Source: Valencia hispanica (taxonomy: Eukaryota > Chordata > Actinopteri > Cyprinodontiformes > Valenciidae). From it: a DNA stretch of 64,000 nt. Within the stretch, counting starts at the first letter, position 1. Every line of letters starts with the position of its first letter. A program made the translations under genes and the position numbers. The notes beneath the pieces were generated by a model, which was given only the letters and a program-made list of their open reading frames with translations, did not search any database and was not told the origin of the DNA. Below are positions 11,891 through 23,879 of this stretch, one piece after another. Location: the NCBI GenBank assembly GCA_963556495.2, contig OY747705.1, positions 34,286,298-34,350,297 of the forward strand, written 5' to 3'.

Positions 11891-14800
11891 GTAAATCACA
11901 CAATTAGGATTTTTTCTTGAGATATCATTTTTTCCCTGTTACTAGCATTTCTATATGGTATGCCTGAAAGGCCATAACAAGACACGTACATTTTTTTATT
12001 TAGAAACACGCAATTTAGGCTTGGCCCAGCAAAAGTTATCCAAGGAATATAGTCATAGAGACAGAAACTTTGTCAAACCCATTCTTATGGACATGAAATT
12101 GGTGGAACTCCGTGGGGAGTCTAACAGAGAACCGGGCACAGGAAGAAAAGTTGAGGGGAGTATACAGTCACATTCAATACATTTAAATATTGAGATTTAT
12201 TTATTTCAGCAACTCAGTTCACTAAGTGAAAAACATTATATACGTAGATTAACTACACACAGTGTGATGTTCTCAAGCCTTTATTTCTGTTAATTATGAC
12301 TTTAGACCTACAGTTAATGGAAACCAGACATTTTTAAGGTTAGAATATAGACCAATAAAAAAAATGTAATACAGAAATGTGGGCATAATGAAAACAATGT
12401 ATTACGTAAGTGTGAAATGTATTTAAAGTATATATGTCCATTAAAGTCATTATTTTCAAAAGTACCTTTACTCTAACAAACGGGCCTCATCGGAATGCAT
12501 ATTTTTATTTATTTTTATTTTTTTATTTATTATGTACAACTATTAACTGGCTGAACAGGTGAGCAACATGATCAGAAAGCCGATCCCCCACCATGACATT
12601 TTAAGAAGACAGAAATAGTTTTTCCTTACTTACCATTAGTTTAAAAGTGCCCTGTTGTGAGGGTGACAAGCTGAAAAGGGGGCAATCCACAGCCCCCTCT
12701 TTAGCCTTGTCTATGAGGATTATGTGTTAGAATAAGTGCTGCATTTTATATTGCAAAACGTGGGCTGCCATGAAGTAAAGGTCTTTGCAATTGCATGAGT
12801 ACTTTCTTTCAGTTGCACCAGTCGGTCAGGCATGTATAGCAGTAACTGAATTGCATTCATAACATGCCATGTCATGCATTGGTGGGAATCAAAGCACTAA
12901 GGTTGTCTGCTTACCAAGATGCATTGGTTTGACATGTTTTAATTTGCTTTACTACCAGAAGGCAGCCTCTAGGACATGTTTCCACTAGATATCAGTTGAA
13001 GTCAAATCCTCTATATAAAGGACATGTCATTCTGATCACAGACAGTTGAACAAAAGTTGACTACCAGAGTGTTTTGTTTGTATGAAAAAGTTCACTGATG
13101 TGCACTGCATTTGTCAAACTGGAAAGTAAAGGTTCAGATTTAGGAGAGTCTCTGCATTCCATTTCTCAACTATGGTTAGAAATGACATGGGGATTTAAGT
13201 GTAGGTGGCTCTTTTGTTTAAACTTGTGAAAAGATAAGTGGGTATTCTCTAGGAATTGCTAAATGATATGAGAAGTCAAGCCAAGAATATTTTTTGAAAA
13301 ACACCAGTATTCGTAATTATTTTCTTTCCCTTATTTACTTGAAGCTGCAATCAGCTACATATTGCAAGACCTACAGCATCAATTGCTGCATTCGTGTATG
13401 TGTTGCTAAAAAAATTAATGTAACCAGCATGAAATCATTGGAATTCTCTTTTGAAAGTTTGAGATTCAGTCATGACTAAAATTCTAATCTCAACTTTTTT
13501 TTTTCCTTTTGATGTTCTGATATGAGAAAGGGATCTGATAATCCTCAATCATGTACTTCTCTTATATGCCTCTTTTAATATAGAAACCTACCTTGGAAGA
13601 GTCTGGCTGCTAACCATTACTTCAGTGTGTGTCTCCTAGCTGTCCTCTTCACTCTCAGTGTCACCACTGCAGCAAGTATCAATGGGTGTCTAGTCTGTCT
13701 TGCTACTCTTCAGCATGTTGCATTCAAAGTATGCTAGGGGCAAAATATGAAGTATATAAATCTCCCTACAGCACCTGTATGTTTTTTGGATTAAGTTGCT
13801 GAAATGTACCAGCACATAGCTTTTTTAGTTTTTATCACTGTGTAGTTAGAACCTCACAAACACAGATTGCTCTAAAAATAAACCTTACCATTATCAGATA
13901 GGTTACTTAAGTACACCAGTTACAAGGAGTCCAACTGTACTGCTAAGCAGTGCACAACGACCATATGGAATTATATTTTTCAAATATTTTCATATTTATT
14001 GAGGATTTATTGACATCATTATTAGAGTTTATTCTAATTACCACAAATCAAAGTAAACCACAGTTCTTATCACTATATATTTTTTTCTTTCTAACCACAA
14101 GCAGCATGATAGTTGTCTCTCCCTGGTACAATGTGAGGGGGGCCCTGCTTTGTACAGTTTACACTCAACTTCCTAGCGGAAGACAGTGAAATAGGAAGCC
14201 ATGCAAACCACATTCTTTGGAGCATTGCAAACCGCAGTTGAAATAAAATGTTTAGTTGACTTTTTTTCCATAAAAGACATCTTTGATTACATTGATTAGG
14301 TTTTTCAGCCATTTTAAGAAGACAGTAGATTAGCAATATAGGTAGATTTACATTGAAAACATTTGATTGACATTGGCTAGCATCAAGTACCATGGTGTGT
14401 AAATGTCTATTTTGGTAATATTCTACAAGGCGATGTCCATTCCCCTTTTTCTGTGGCATTCTGCCACGCCAACAACTGTATTATTGTTTTCTGGATCAAC
14501 ATATTTCTTAGTTAACTAGATGTAAACGGGTTGTGTGCTTCACTGACTAGACTATGCAATTCTCCGTATCAATAAATTAAGTGTTCGACTACCTTGGCAC
14601 TCATAATTAGGGCTAAACTTCCTATTTGGCATCTAGTATGGGTCTAGTTAATCAATTAAATTTCAAAATTTATTTAGAAATGGCATATCTTCCTTCAATT
14701 ACTTTTTCTGTGTTTAAAATAATTTTTATAATTCGAAAAATAAATTCATTAAGGTTGCAAGTTTTGAAAGCTGATTTACTGTTGCAAAATAAGTCTTCCT

Positions 14801-16300
14801 TTTACTTTTTATAAGAAAAAAGAAGTAACAGTTCATATAGTGTGAAATCCTGTCAGCTTAAAGCAAACACACAGTTTAAATACATTGAAGAACAATGTAT
14901 ATACAAAGACACACAAAAGGTAATGGACAACAATGCCAAGTTAGAGAGACTTCTGTCTTTAGCCATCTTTTTCCCTCTACCCCTCTCCCTCTTGCTTTTC
15001 CTGGGCCCCTCATCCTTCTTTCCTTGTGAACACCTTGTGTCTTCTCTAGGTGATGGATGCCTCTTCCCTTACACAATGTCTGAATTTAGACAACTCTTAA
15101 ATTACCCCAAGCTGTGAAGAGCAGAATAAATACGGAACTTAAAAATAGTATTTGATCCAGGTCCTTTTTTAAGCTAATGGTTACTTCTTTCTGACCCTGT
15201 CTCAACCCCAAGTCATCCCTTCCTGCACTCCCTTCCTCCTTTCCTCCCACCTTCTCTCCTTTCTTTATACACAAGAACTGGAGGAGGGTTATTGATGGGG
15301 ATTCTGCAGACTTCTTTTACTTCCACCCTCGCTTGCACCGTTTTCCCCAAAGACCTCATATCTCTTTCTCTTCGTCTCCTTCAGCTCTCACTTGAATAAT
15401 GTTGTCCCTAAGCCAAAATGAGGTCAGAAGTAATGGCAAGACATATTGTGCAGTTAAGGCTGTCTGCAAATGGTCTATCAGTAATCAAAGGGAATGTTTT
15501 ACATTACCAGATGCAACATTGCCCTTTGAGCACATATTCTTTATTGTAAATAGATGGTGCTATTGATTATCCCATATGTCCTTTAGCTTTTAATGCAATA
15601 ATGAATTGTCTTAGGTATACAACGGCAGGAAACACATTAATGGGATCTTAAAGTGCTGTCAAATTAGTTTTTTTGCACAAAGTACCTTACATTTGTTGGT
15701 TTCTAATGGAGTAAGTGTCATGTTGATGCATTTCTTTTTGGAAGAAAAGAAAATCACCTTTCCCACAGGTTGTGGCGCCATTTATTTTTGTGCCAGCCAA
15801 ATGAGCCCCCCGCCCTTTGACAAATTGGTTGTTGTTCCTGAAGTTTAAGTGATGAGGCGCTCACTGCACATCCAGGGACTGTTTGACCTCCACTGTGGGC
15901 ACATGAAGAACATGACTTATCACTGAAGTTTGCTTCAGTCCGATGAGCCACAGTTAGCCTTTGACCTTAGCCTTTGCTGCCCTTCAGTAAAGTGGGAGCT
16001 CCTGACACTGGAGATTGACATCTTTATAAGTAAGTGCTTTTTAGAGTGTGTCTGTTTAGTTATGTGTTAGGAGATTCTAAATCCCAGGCACACACAGTTA
16101 ACAAAAAGAAACAAGGTTACAGCATTATTTAGTGATGGAATCAATTAAGTGAATGTCATACTGGTTTTGCAGTTCTAATTGTAGCTTCTCAAAATTGAAT
16201 TATTTTTTATTATAACTAATAACCTTATATAATTACAAATAAACAAACACTTGCTCCTGACCTAACATAAATTCAATATTTGTTGTAGCAGTACATAATC
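11891..16300. other. No gene recognised; possible conserved noncoding segment
   Basis: AT-rich DNA without coding or repeat signals that I can name. The stretch 15,400-15,700 is free of recognisable repeats and has the balanced, non-degenerate look of vertebrate conserved noncoding elements. That is an impression only. Confidence 0.35.
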
Positions 16301-16304
16301 TATG

Positions 16305-17919
16305 TGGGCAGAACTTTGTGTCATCAGAAATTGAATTTGAATTACTTCAGTTTGAATTTGCATCACTCAGAATGAATCTGAAATGCTCAACTTTAATAAA
16401 TGTTTTTAAAAACTGAATCTGAATTAGGCTAATTTCAAATCCAATTTTTAGTTTGGAAATGATTTGGAAATCACTGAATTGAAATTGAATTTTATATTTC
16501 GAAAAATAATTTATTTGCTTTAGAACTGTATTTCATCCTATTGCAAATTCAGCTCTTAAACTTTCTGTTTCACTTCTCACCATTCAGTTTCAGTTCTACA
16601 ATTCATTTTCAATTCTTAATTTCAGTTTTTGTGTGTCAGACATCCAGGTCATTGAGAAGCAATCAAGCGCAGAGTAATTAATATGTTGCAAATACTACGT
16701 TGTATTTTAACCAACCTACGGCATCCTGATCTGGAGAGGGGCATATATGAAGTTTTCAGATTTCTCTCTTCATATCAAATGAACAGCGGCCATATTCGCA
16801 GGTCGGTAATAAATTTGTTAAATGTATTAGAAAAAGCTTCATGTAAACAAACGATAGCCAAACAGCAACTGCTATCCTAACTATAGCTATTAACTAAAAG
16901 CGCCAAGTTAGCATAGTGTGCACTGGGCATTTGTTTACTTGAGACTTAAATCGGATGGTACAAAAACTAAAAGCTTAAAGCATTCATGGATTCTCACAGT
17001 TGCGCGTTTCCCCTCTTCACTGTTTTCTGTCTATGTTTTGTCTACAAATCTGGGGAAGATGGACTTGCAGGGTAGGTCACCCTCTTGCTGGCCAAAACCA
17101 AATGTGATGATTAAAAATATGACAGGATATACATGTGTACTGAATATATATGTTTTAACTGCTCAAGTTAAAGATACATTCCATTATGATTTCATCTGTT
17201 TAGAAAATGATGCAGCAAAGGGAGGCTGAAAAGAGCCCAGGACAGGAACATGATAAATAAACAGTTTTCTGTTTCTTAATTTATTTGTTCTTGTTACATT
17301 TGTTGTTTAATTGTATGATATTTGTTATAAATAAACTGATGAAATAAACTTGTATTACTCATTAACTCATTTTATTAACTGTTTTATTATTTACAGTTGT
17401 TTTTTAACATAGGAATATAAAGCTAACTTGGAACAATTAAAATGATGAATGAATGAAAAAAAACACAATGAAACAAGAATACTTGTAAGACACCAAAAAT
17501 ATTTACAGAAGGAAAAATACTGTATAGTTCTTGATAGTTTTTCATGCAGGATTAACCTAAATGACCTCTTCCCGGACAGGAAGCCTTTGACAGTTTTGTT
17601 GGATCTACTGAAGAAAGATCAGAGATGTGGATGGAATCTGCAACTGAGACCCGTTGCTGGTCTTTTCTGGTTGATGAGTGGAATGTGAATTTGCAATAGG
17701 ATGAAATACAGTTTTAAAGCAAAATAATAATTTTTTTAAATATAAAATAGAATTTAAATTTAATGACAATCATTTCCAAACTAAAAATTCAAATTAGGCT
17801 AATTCAGATTCAGTTTTAAAGCATTTATTCAAGTTGATCATTTCAGATTAAATCTGGGTGATGTAAATTCAAACAGAAGTAATTAAAATTCATATTCTGA
17901 TGGCACAAAGTTCTGCCCA
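16305..17919. mobile_element. Non-autonomous DNA transposon with about 240-bp terminal inverted repeats
   Basis: Left arm 16,305-16,550 and right arm 17,687-17,919 are inverted copies. Both ends read TGGGCAGAACTTTGTG inward, and matching phrases run through the arms to 'cctattgcaaattc'. The 1.1-kb core has two short open frames (65 and 103 codons) with no transposase signature that I recognise. Target duplication is not clear: flanks are aatctatg on the left and taataatc on the right. Superfamily not assigned. Confidence 0.8.
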
Positions 17920-17955
17920 TAATAATCTCACTCTGAAAATGTTTGAAAGATCCAT

Positions 17956-18484
17956 ATGGGCTCAATAGAATTCTCCCCCATTCTCTCTCGGGCCAACATG
18001 GAGACATTGATGCATGCTTTTATCTCCAGTAGAATTGATTACTGTAATGCCCTGCTTTCTGGTCTTCCCAAAAAAGAGTATATCAGGTTTACAACTACTA
18101 CAAAATTCAGCAGCATGTGTCCTGACAAAGACCAGGAGGCGAGAGCACATTACACCGGTCTTAAAATCATTGCATTGGCTCCCCGACCATTTTAGGATCG
18201 ATTTTAAAGTTCTTTTAATTGTTTTTAAGTGTCTTAATGGTCTTGGGCCTTCTTATCTGTCTGAACTGCTTTTACCGTATGAACCTTTGCGGTCTCTGCG
18301 CTCCTCTGGCAGCTGTCTCCTTGTCACCCCAAAAGTCAGGACACACACGCATGGCGAGGCGTCTTTCCAGTTTTATGGCCCTCCCCTCTGGAACAGGCTG
18401 CCGGAGGACCTCAGGGCCGTGGAGAACATTCATGTTTTTAAGAGCAGGCTCAAGACTCACCTTTTAAGCCTAGCTTTTAACTGA
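17956..18484 (+). pseudogene. L2 LINE ORF2, C-terminal fragment with frameshift
   Basis: The C-terminal domain of an L2-clade ORF2 is clear: 'SRIDYCNALLSGLPKK' near 18,030-18,075, 'LQLLQNSAACVL', '[12 protein letters not shown]', and the end motif 'FKSRLKTHLLSLAF'. The frame changes at the run of A at about 18,068-18,075, consistent with loss of one base, so the two halves are read in different frames (17,956 onward and 18,014-18,484). The catalytic RT palm and the endonuclease are missing, so it is not functional. Confidence 0.85.
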
Positions 18485-19052
18485 TTATTATTTATTACTG
18501 TTTGTTTAATTGGTCTGCATGTTTTATATGATTATATTTTTATCAGTGTTTTACTATTTAATCTTAGCACATTAATTTACTGTTTATTTTTATACTTTAA
18601 TTTATCTTAATCCCCGTTCCAGTGTTTCCTCTATGGGAGCCCTCTGCCCTGGGAGCAGTGGTCGGCTGTGGCTCCCTGGGTGCTCTCCAGGTGGAGCTTG
18701 GGTGGAGGTGGGGGTCTTGGCCTTGCCTCCACTGGGCGCCCGGTGTCAGCGCCTCGGCTGCTGCTGGTAATCTTCCGCTGCCGGGGCAGATGGCTCCTCT
18801 GATGGCGTTTCCTTGCATGGTTCATCTTCACTCGGCCCAATGTCCTTTTTTACTGTTGCTTTTAACTGTGTGTGTGCGCATGGGAGTTGGGTTGGGGGGA
18901 GGGGGGTATAACTGACCATGCTTTTAAATCTGTGGGGGAGGGAAGGGAATGTGGTTTTATGTGGGGTCATTTTAATCTGTAAAGCACTTTGTAATGCAAC
19001 TTCTTGTATGAAAAGTGCGTTATAAATGAAGTTTGATTTGATTTGATTTGAA
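17956..19052 (+). mobile_element. 5'-truncated L2-clade LINE
   Basis: Contains the C-terminal part of an L2-type reverse transcriptase (to 18,484), then an AT-rich and a GC-rich 3' UTR (18,615-18,960), then the typical 3' end 'taaagcactttgtaatgc' and a (GATTT)n tail at 19,034-19,052. It begins next to the right end of the long-TIR element at 17,919. Confidence 0.85.
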
Positions 19053-19271
19053 TATAAGGTCATAAAGTTTGCACATAATTTCACAGTTGAACTTTATAAA
19101 TCAAGTTTTGCAATCTCGTAGAAAATATCGGCCCAAAAATGTCAAGTTTGCAAATGTGTTGAAAGAGGTTTGTATGGTTATAAATAAAGGTTTGCATTTG
19201 AAAGAATAATATAAGTTATTTCGCAAACATTCTGTTTTGAGATGAGCAGCATAAAACTGTGTAAGAGACTC

Positions 19272-19629
19272 TGAAGTTGCAGTTGCGAATTTTGGCATGG
19301 TCTTCACACACTTCTCCGATTGGATGGTGACAGATCACACTGTTCAAACAAAGAGCAGGCCACTTCCTGTCTTACCACAGTGCTCCAGACTCTTAAAGGG
19401 GAGCATGGACAATGACACGAGTACCTCTGTGAATCAGGTCGGCTATTATTTAGGAGGCTGTGGCAATACATGTCATATTTAATGTTTCACGTAAGTGACA
19501 ATAAAATGGTTACAGTTGATTTATCAAATAATAGCCCACCTGATTTGCAGAGGTACTCGTGTCGTCGTCCATGTTGTATCTCTACTCCCCTTTAAGAGTC
19601 TGGAGGCAAAATTCGCAACCGTAACTTCA
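19272..19629. mobile_element. Foldback MITE, about 358 bp
   Basis: Left (tgaagttgcagttgcgaatttt) and right (gcaaaattcgcaaccgtaac) ends are inverted copies. Inner blocks also pair: 'agactcttaaaggggag' at 19,388 and its complement near 19,586, and 'acgagtacctctg' at 19,418 against its complement near 19,548. The left arm carries about 90 extra bases (19,295-19,385) absent from the right arm, a later insertion or a deletion on the other side. No coding capacity. Confidence 0.7.
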
Positions 19630-19659
19630 CAAATTAAACCAAAAAAACCTTGAAAAAAT

Positions 19660-21451
19660 AATTATCCAGCTAAGCTCCTCCTCCTGCTGTCTTGATATCC
19701 TAACCACAGCATTTTTTAAGGAAAGTTCTTCCTGTCATTGGGTCTGATCTTGTTCAAATAGTGAACTCATCCCTGTTATTAGGTGTCTTCCCCCAGGCTT
19801 TAAAAACAGCAGTTATTAAACCACTACTAAAGAAGAAGAATCTGAACACCACATTAATGCAGAACTACAGGCCAATCTCGAATCTTCGATTCATGGGTAA
19901 GATTATTGAAAAAGCTGTGTTTCACCAATTAAATAGCTTCCTAACAATGACAAACCGTTTTGATGTTTTTCAGTCTGCTTTCCATGCTCACCACAGCACT
20001 GAGACGCCCTCGTCAAAGTATTCAATGACATCTGCATTAATACAGACTGTGGTAGAACCAGAGTGCTGGTTCTGCTGGACCTCAGTGCACCATTTGACAC
20101 TGTTGATCATGATATACAATTGGAACGACTGGAGAGCTGGGTCGGACTCTCTGGTACAGTACTTGGCTGGTTTGAGACTTACCAAAAGAACAGGGACTTC
20201 TTTGTTTCTTTGTTTCAAACAAACATAAATCACATGTGGGGTGCCCCAGGGCTCCATCTTAGGGCCCCACTTATTTAATATCTACATGCTCCCACTAGGC
20301 AAAATTATAGCAACTAATAAGATTAGCAACCATAACTACGCGGATGATACTCAGCTTTACATTACAATGTCACCAGGTGACTCTGAACCCATTCAAACCC
20401 TAAATGAATGCATCGACTAAATAAATGGATGGATGTGCCACAACATTTTCTAGCTGAATAGAAACACAACTGAAGTAATTATTTTTGGACCCAAAGAGGA
20501 ACGATCAAGAGTCAGGACACATCTCTAATTAATAAAGCTAGGAACTACTGATCAGGCACGAAACCTAGGTGTAGTTATGGACTCAGACCTGAACCTCCAG
20601 GGTCACATAAAGCCAATAACAAGGTCAGCCTTCTATTAGCTGAAGAACATTTCTAGGATTAAAGGACTGATGTTGCAAAAGGACCTGGAAAAACTCATCC
20701 ATGTGTTTATCTTTAGTCAGATTGATTACTGCAACAGCGTCCTCACGGGTCTGCCTAAAAAGTCAGTCAGACAGCTGCAGCTAATCCAGAACGCTGCTGC
20801 TCGCATCCTCACAATAACCAGAAAAGTAGAGCACATCACCCCAGTTCTAAAGTCCTTACACTGGCTCCTTGTAGCTCAGAGAATAGATTTCAAAATACTT
20901 TTACTAGTTTATAAATCATTGAATGGCTTAGCACCAAAGTATGTTGAAGACCTGTTGTCACCGTACCAACCACCAAGACCACTCAGGTCCTCTAACTCTA
21001 GCCTACTAAACATCCCTAGACTCAGAACCAAACATGGAGAAGCAGCTTTCAGTTTCTATGCTCCCCTTATCTAGTACAGACTTCCTGACGAGTGCAGAGC
21101 TGCTGAAACTCTGAACTGCTTTAAATTGAGAATAAAAACCCATCTATTTAAAATTGCCTTCGAGTAAATTATGACTGTCATATGTATCTAATGTGTTCAT
21201 GCTCTCTTGCTTTATTAATCTTTTTCTTGCTTTATTGTGTATCATGTCGTGTGTATGTTTATTGTACACCATGTGTAATGTGTGTTTCATGCTAATTGGC
21301 TACTTTTACTTTTAAATTTCCAATGTTATATTCTCTGTTTGTTTGTTTTGTTTTTTAATCACCAAATCAAGTAAAGCGCCTTGAATTACCCTGTTGTTGA
21401 AAGTGTGCTATACAAATAAAATTGCCTTGCCTTGCCTTGCCTTGCCTTGCC
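19660..21451 (+). mobile_element. 5'-truncated L2-clade LINE with (TTGCC)n tail
   Basis: This copy covers the RT domain to the 3' end, including a 3' UTR with 'aagcgccttgaattac', 'gtgctatacaaataaaattg' and a (CCTTG)n tail at 21,424-21,451. It belongs to the same subfamily as the minus-strand copy at 45,495-46,560 and the 3' end at 49,522 onward: the tail and the ORF2 end are almost the same. The 5' part (endonuclease) is absent. Confidence 0.9.
19690..21166 (+). pseudogene. L2 LINE ORF2 reverse transcriptase, broken
   Basis: RT motifs are read in order: 'NYRPISNL' near 19,863, 'DLSAPFDTVDHD' near 20,078, the catalytic 'YADDTQLY' near 20,337, then the thumb and C-terminal domain '[19 protein letters not shown]' and a final 'FKIAFE' before the stop near 21,166. 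At least one frameshift lies between 19,990 and 20,080, and several in-frame stops occur (near 20,420, 20,450, 20,527, 20,638 and 21,073). The catalytic aspartates are kept but the ORF is not translatable as one chain. Confidence 0.9.
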
Positions 21452-21454
21452 CAG

Positions 21455-21632
21455 CCCCACCACACCATTTGCACTCAAAAACGCACACACATTTATGCAC
21501 CGATATAAAAACTCGGTAGGCAACTTGGGCTTACGTGCTTTGCCCAGGGGCACATCGACATGTGGCCATGTGGAGGAAGCTGGAAATGAACCTACGACCG
21601 TACGATTGCAAGACAACTATTCTACCAAGTAA
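21455..21632 (+). repeat. Dispersed teleost repeat segment after the L2 tail
   Basis: Phrases such as 'tttgcccaggggcacatcgac', 'atgtgg' and 'gaacctacgaccgtacgatt' belong to a repeat frequent in fish genomes that I cannot name. It follows the L2 tail directly, so it may be the insertion target or an independent insertion. Confidence 0.4.
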
Positions 21633-22171
21633 TTCTTATCACTTTCGCACACAAAATGCTAGTTTATACTAAACTGAAGTAAACGGACTGCTGCCAGATT
21701 AGGAGAATGATTGGGCTGGTTACAAAATGCTTTTTGTCACTTATCTAACTCTGGGGAATATGGCAACAGGCTACATTTCACTTAGGGGTGGAATATCCCT
21801 TTAATGTGTTTATTTGCTCAATGTGGATACAATTTCAATTATAAGAATTATTAGCTTTTTCCAAAATCTCTGATAGCTCAATTGACAATCCCTTTCAATT
21901 AAATGCAATTGAAGCATTTTATCAATTTAATACTTTTTAAAGGTTGATTGACTTTCTGTAAACTTAAATATTAATCCATGACTTTATGTTTCCCTTTGGT
22001 ATAAATATGACACTACACAGTTGGCACCTGCCTCTGGCCTTGCCACCATTCATAGCGTGAAAGATGTAAGTGAGCTAAAACAAAATATTCCAAAGTTTAC
22101 TCTTAGAAAACTGCTGTAAAGGAAACTCAACCTGGGTGTCTAGTGTCTTTTCTGTTCTGATAGTAGAGCAA

Positions 22172-23801
22172 ATTTCAGGGTGGCTATAGCTCCCCTTCTG
22201 GGATGGGGCTGAGGGGACTGCCTTGGGGTCCATGGTGCTTGGTGGTGCTGTGGCCGTGGGTCCCGGGTTGAACGTGCCAAGGTCTCCCTCCCCTGGTGGA
22301 TCCTGGGGAACAGCTGTGCCTATTGGGGCCAGTGGGGGAGCTGGCTCCCTGGGAAGGCATTTTGTCTCTTAGTCCTTCCCTTCCCATCCCCGAACAGCTC
22401 TGTCCATCTGTCCACCCGTTCCATCACTTTACCACTCATATAGGGTCTTGGGGCATGGGCACGTCACTGGGGTGCGAGGAGGGGTTGCCATCTTCGCTAT
22501 CCCGTGGTGGCCTGGATCCCAATTTTACTGTACAATTTAGACACTCCAACTTATAACATTTCCATGAGACACACATGTAGGGAGATCAATCAGCTTCACC
22601 TCTGGTGCCGGTGCCCACTGTTAAAACGCATATAGACGCTGAGGGCTTGGGGTGGGGGTTGCGGGATGTGTGGCTGCCTTCCCCACATCCCACCCCTCTG
22701 TTTTAAATGCACATTATAACAATACGCATCAAAACCATATTCGAGTGGGAGGATGGAGGCTAGGGGTCTTTTTACACTCCTGTTCGCTATGGGCCATCAG
22801 GTTTTGGGGTCTGGAGGAGGAACAGGTGGTCTGGTTGGGAACCTAGGCTGGTGGGCTGCTACGCCACTATGGGGCCCTTGGCGGTCTGCTTGTCTCCGTC
22901 CTAGAAGATGGGGGTTCCATCTCCTGGGTCCGGGGGCTGGTTGCTCTACTGGGGCATCGGTACCTGGACCGGGGAACATGAAGTGTGTATGGGGTGTGTG
23001 AGTGAGGGTACAGCCTCATTTCTTGGGTGTCTTGGTGAGTCAGTGAGAATTTATGTGTTTATTAGGGAAGGAACGTATGGCTGTGTCTGTATGTCTTTGT
23101 CTACCTGTCAGGTTGGGTCTTGGGCTGTCCTCTCGCCTGGCGCACCTCAGGCCTTACATTTAATGGGGGGCCTATTTCCCCTCCGTCACTCCCCGCCAGT
23201 GACGGATGCCCCTGCCTACTGGTGCATCGGTGGTCAATCCGGTTCGGACCTGGTGCGTGCCTGGCTGGGCCTGGGGGGGCCGGTGTGTCGGTCAGCCGAT
23301 GCGCTGGGCCGATATCTTCCTGTGGCTGGTTGGGGCACCTCTTTTAGGGGTGCCAGGTTTGGGATTGTCGGATGGTGCTTGCTCGGTGGCTCAGCGGGAT
23401 ACGCATCCAGCGTCTCTGCTCATTCGATCACCTGTTCTGTGCTCACAGTGCGTGGTCGGTTCATTGGCGGGTTGGAGCGGCCCTGGCCTTTGTTGGATGC
23501 CTGGTCTCGGCGCTCTGCGTTGCGCGGGATCAGGACTCGGGAGCTGGTGGCTATCGGTGGGGCGCCCTGGCGTGGGGCGCTGGGATGTTGGCGGTGGGGA
23601 TTAGCCTAGGGTGGTGGTGGCGCGTGGTTGCCGGCCACGGCCCCTGCGGTGCCGGGGTCCCTCGTCGGCCGGTCCCTTGTCGGGTCCCTCCATGGACCCT
23701 CTCTCTTGACTTTTTGTTTCCTACATCTCTTCTTCATCTTCTTTCTCTCTTCCCCTTAATTTTCCGTCTCCGTGTCCATAACATCAGGAAAAAAAACACC
23801 C
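22172..23801 (+). repeat. GC-rich 1.6-kb interspersed repeat with A-tail
   Basis: A sharply GC-rich block begins near 'cagggtggctatagctcc' and ends 'ataacatcagg' followed by an A-run. Its composition is far from that of the flanks. The A-tail suggests retrotransposition, so it could be the 3' UTR of a LINE or a non-autonomous derivative. Long open frames (22,908-23,609 and 23,372-23,878) come from high GC rather than coding: several overlapping frames are open and none shows a domain. A short imperfect hairpin (arms 'aagtggagtactata' and 'gtaatgctccgctt', 23,837-23,874) follows. The left flank and the minus-strand L2 fragment on the right do not join up, so it is not a simple insertion in that L2. 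Confidence 0.6.
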
Positions 23802-23879
23802 AGCAATTCATAATAAAGATTTTTCACACATATATCAAGTGGAGTACTATAGCAAAAGTTGTAATGCTCCGCTTGTAAA

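Noticed and set aside
22908..23878. Open frames of 233 and 168 codons
   Set aside because: They lie in a GC-rich repeat where several overlapping frames on both strands are open. No domain, no splice context, and the composition explains the lack of stops.
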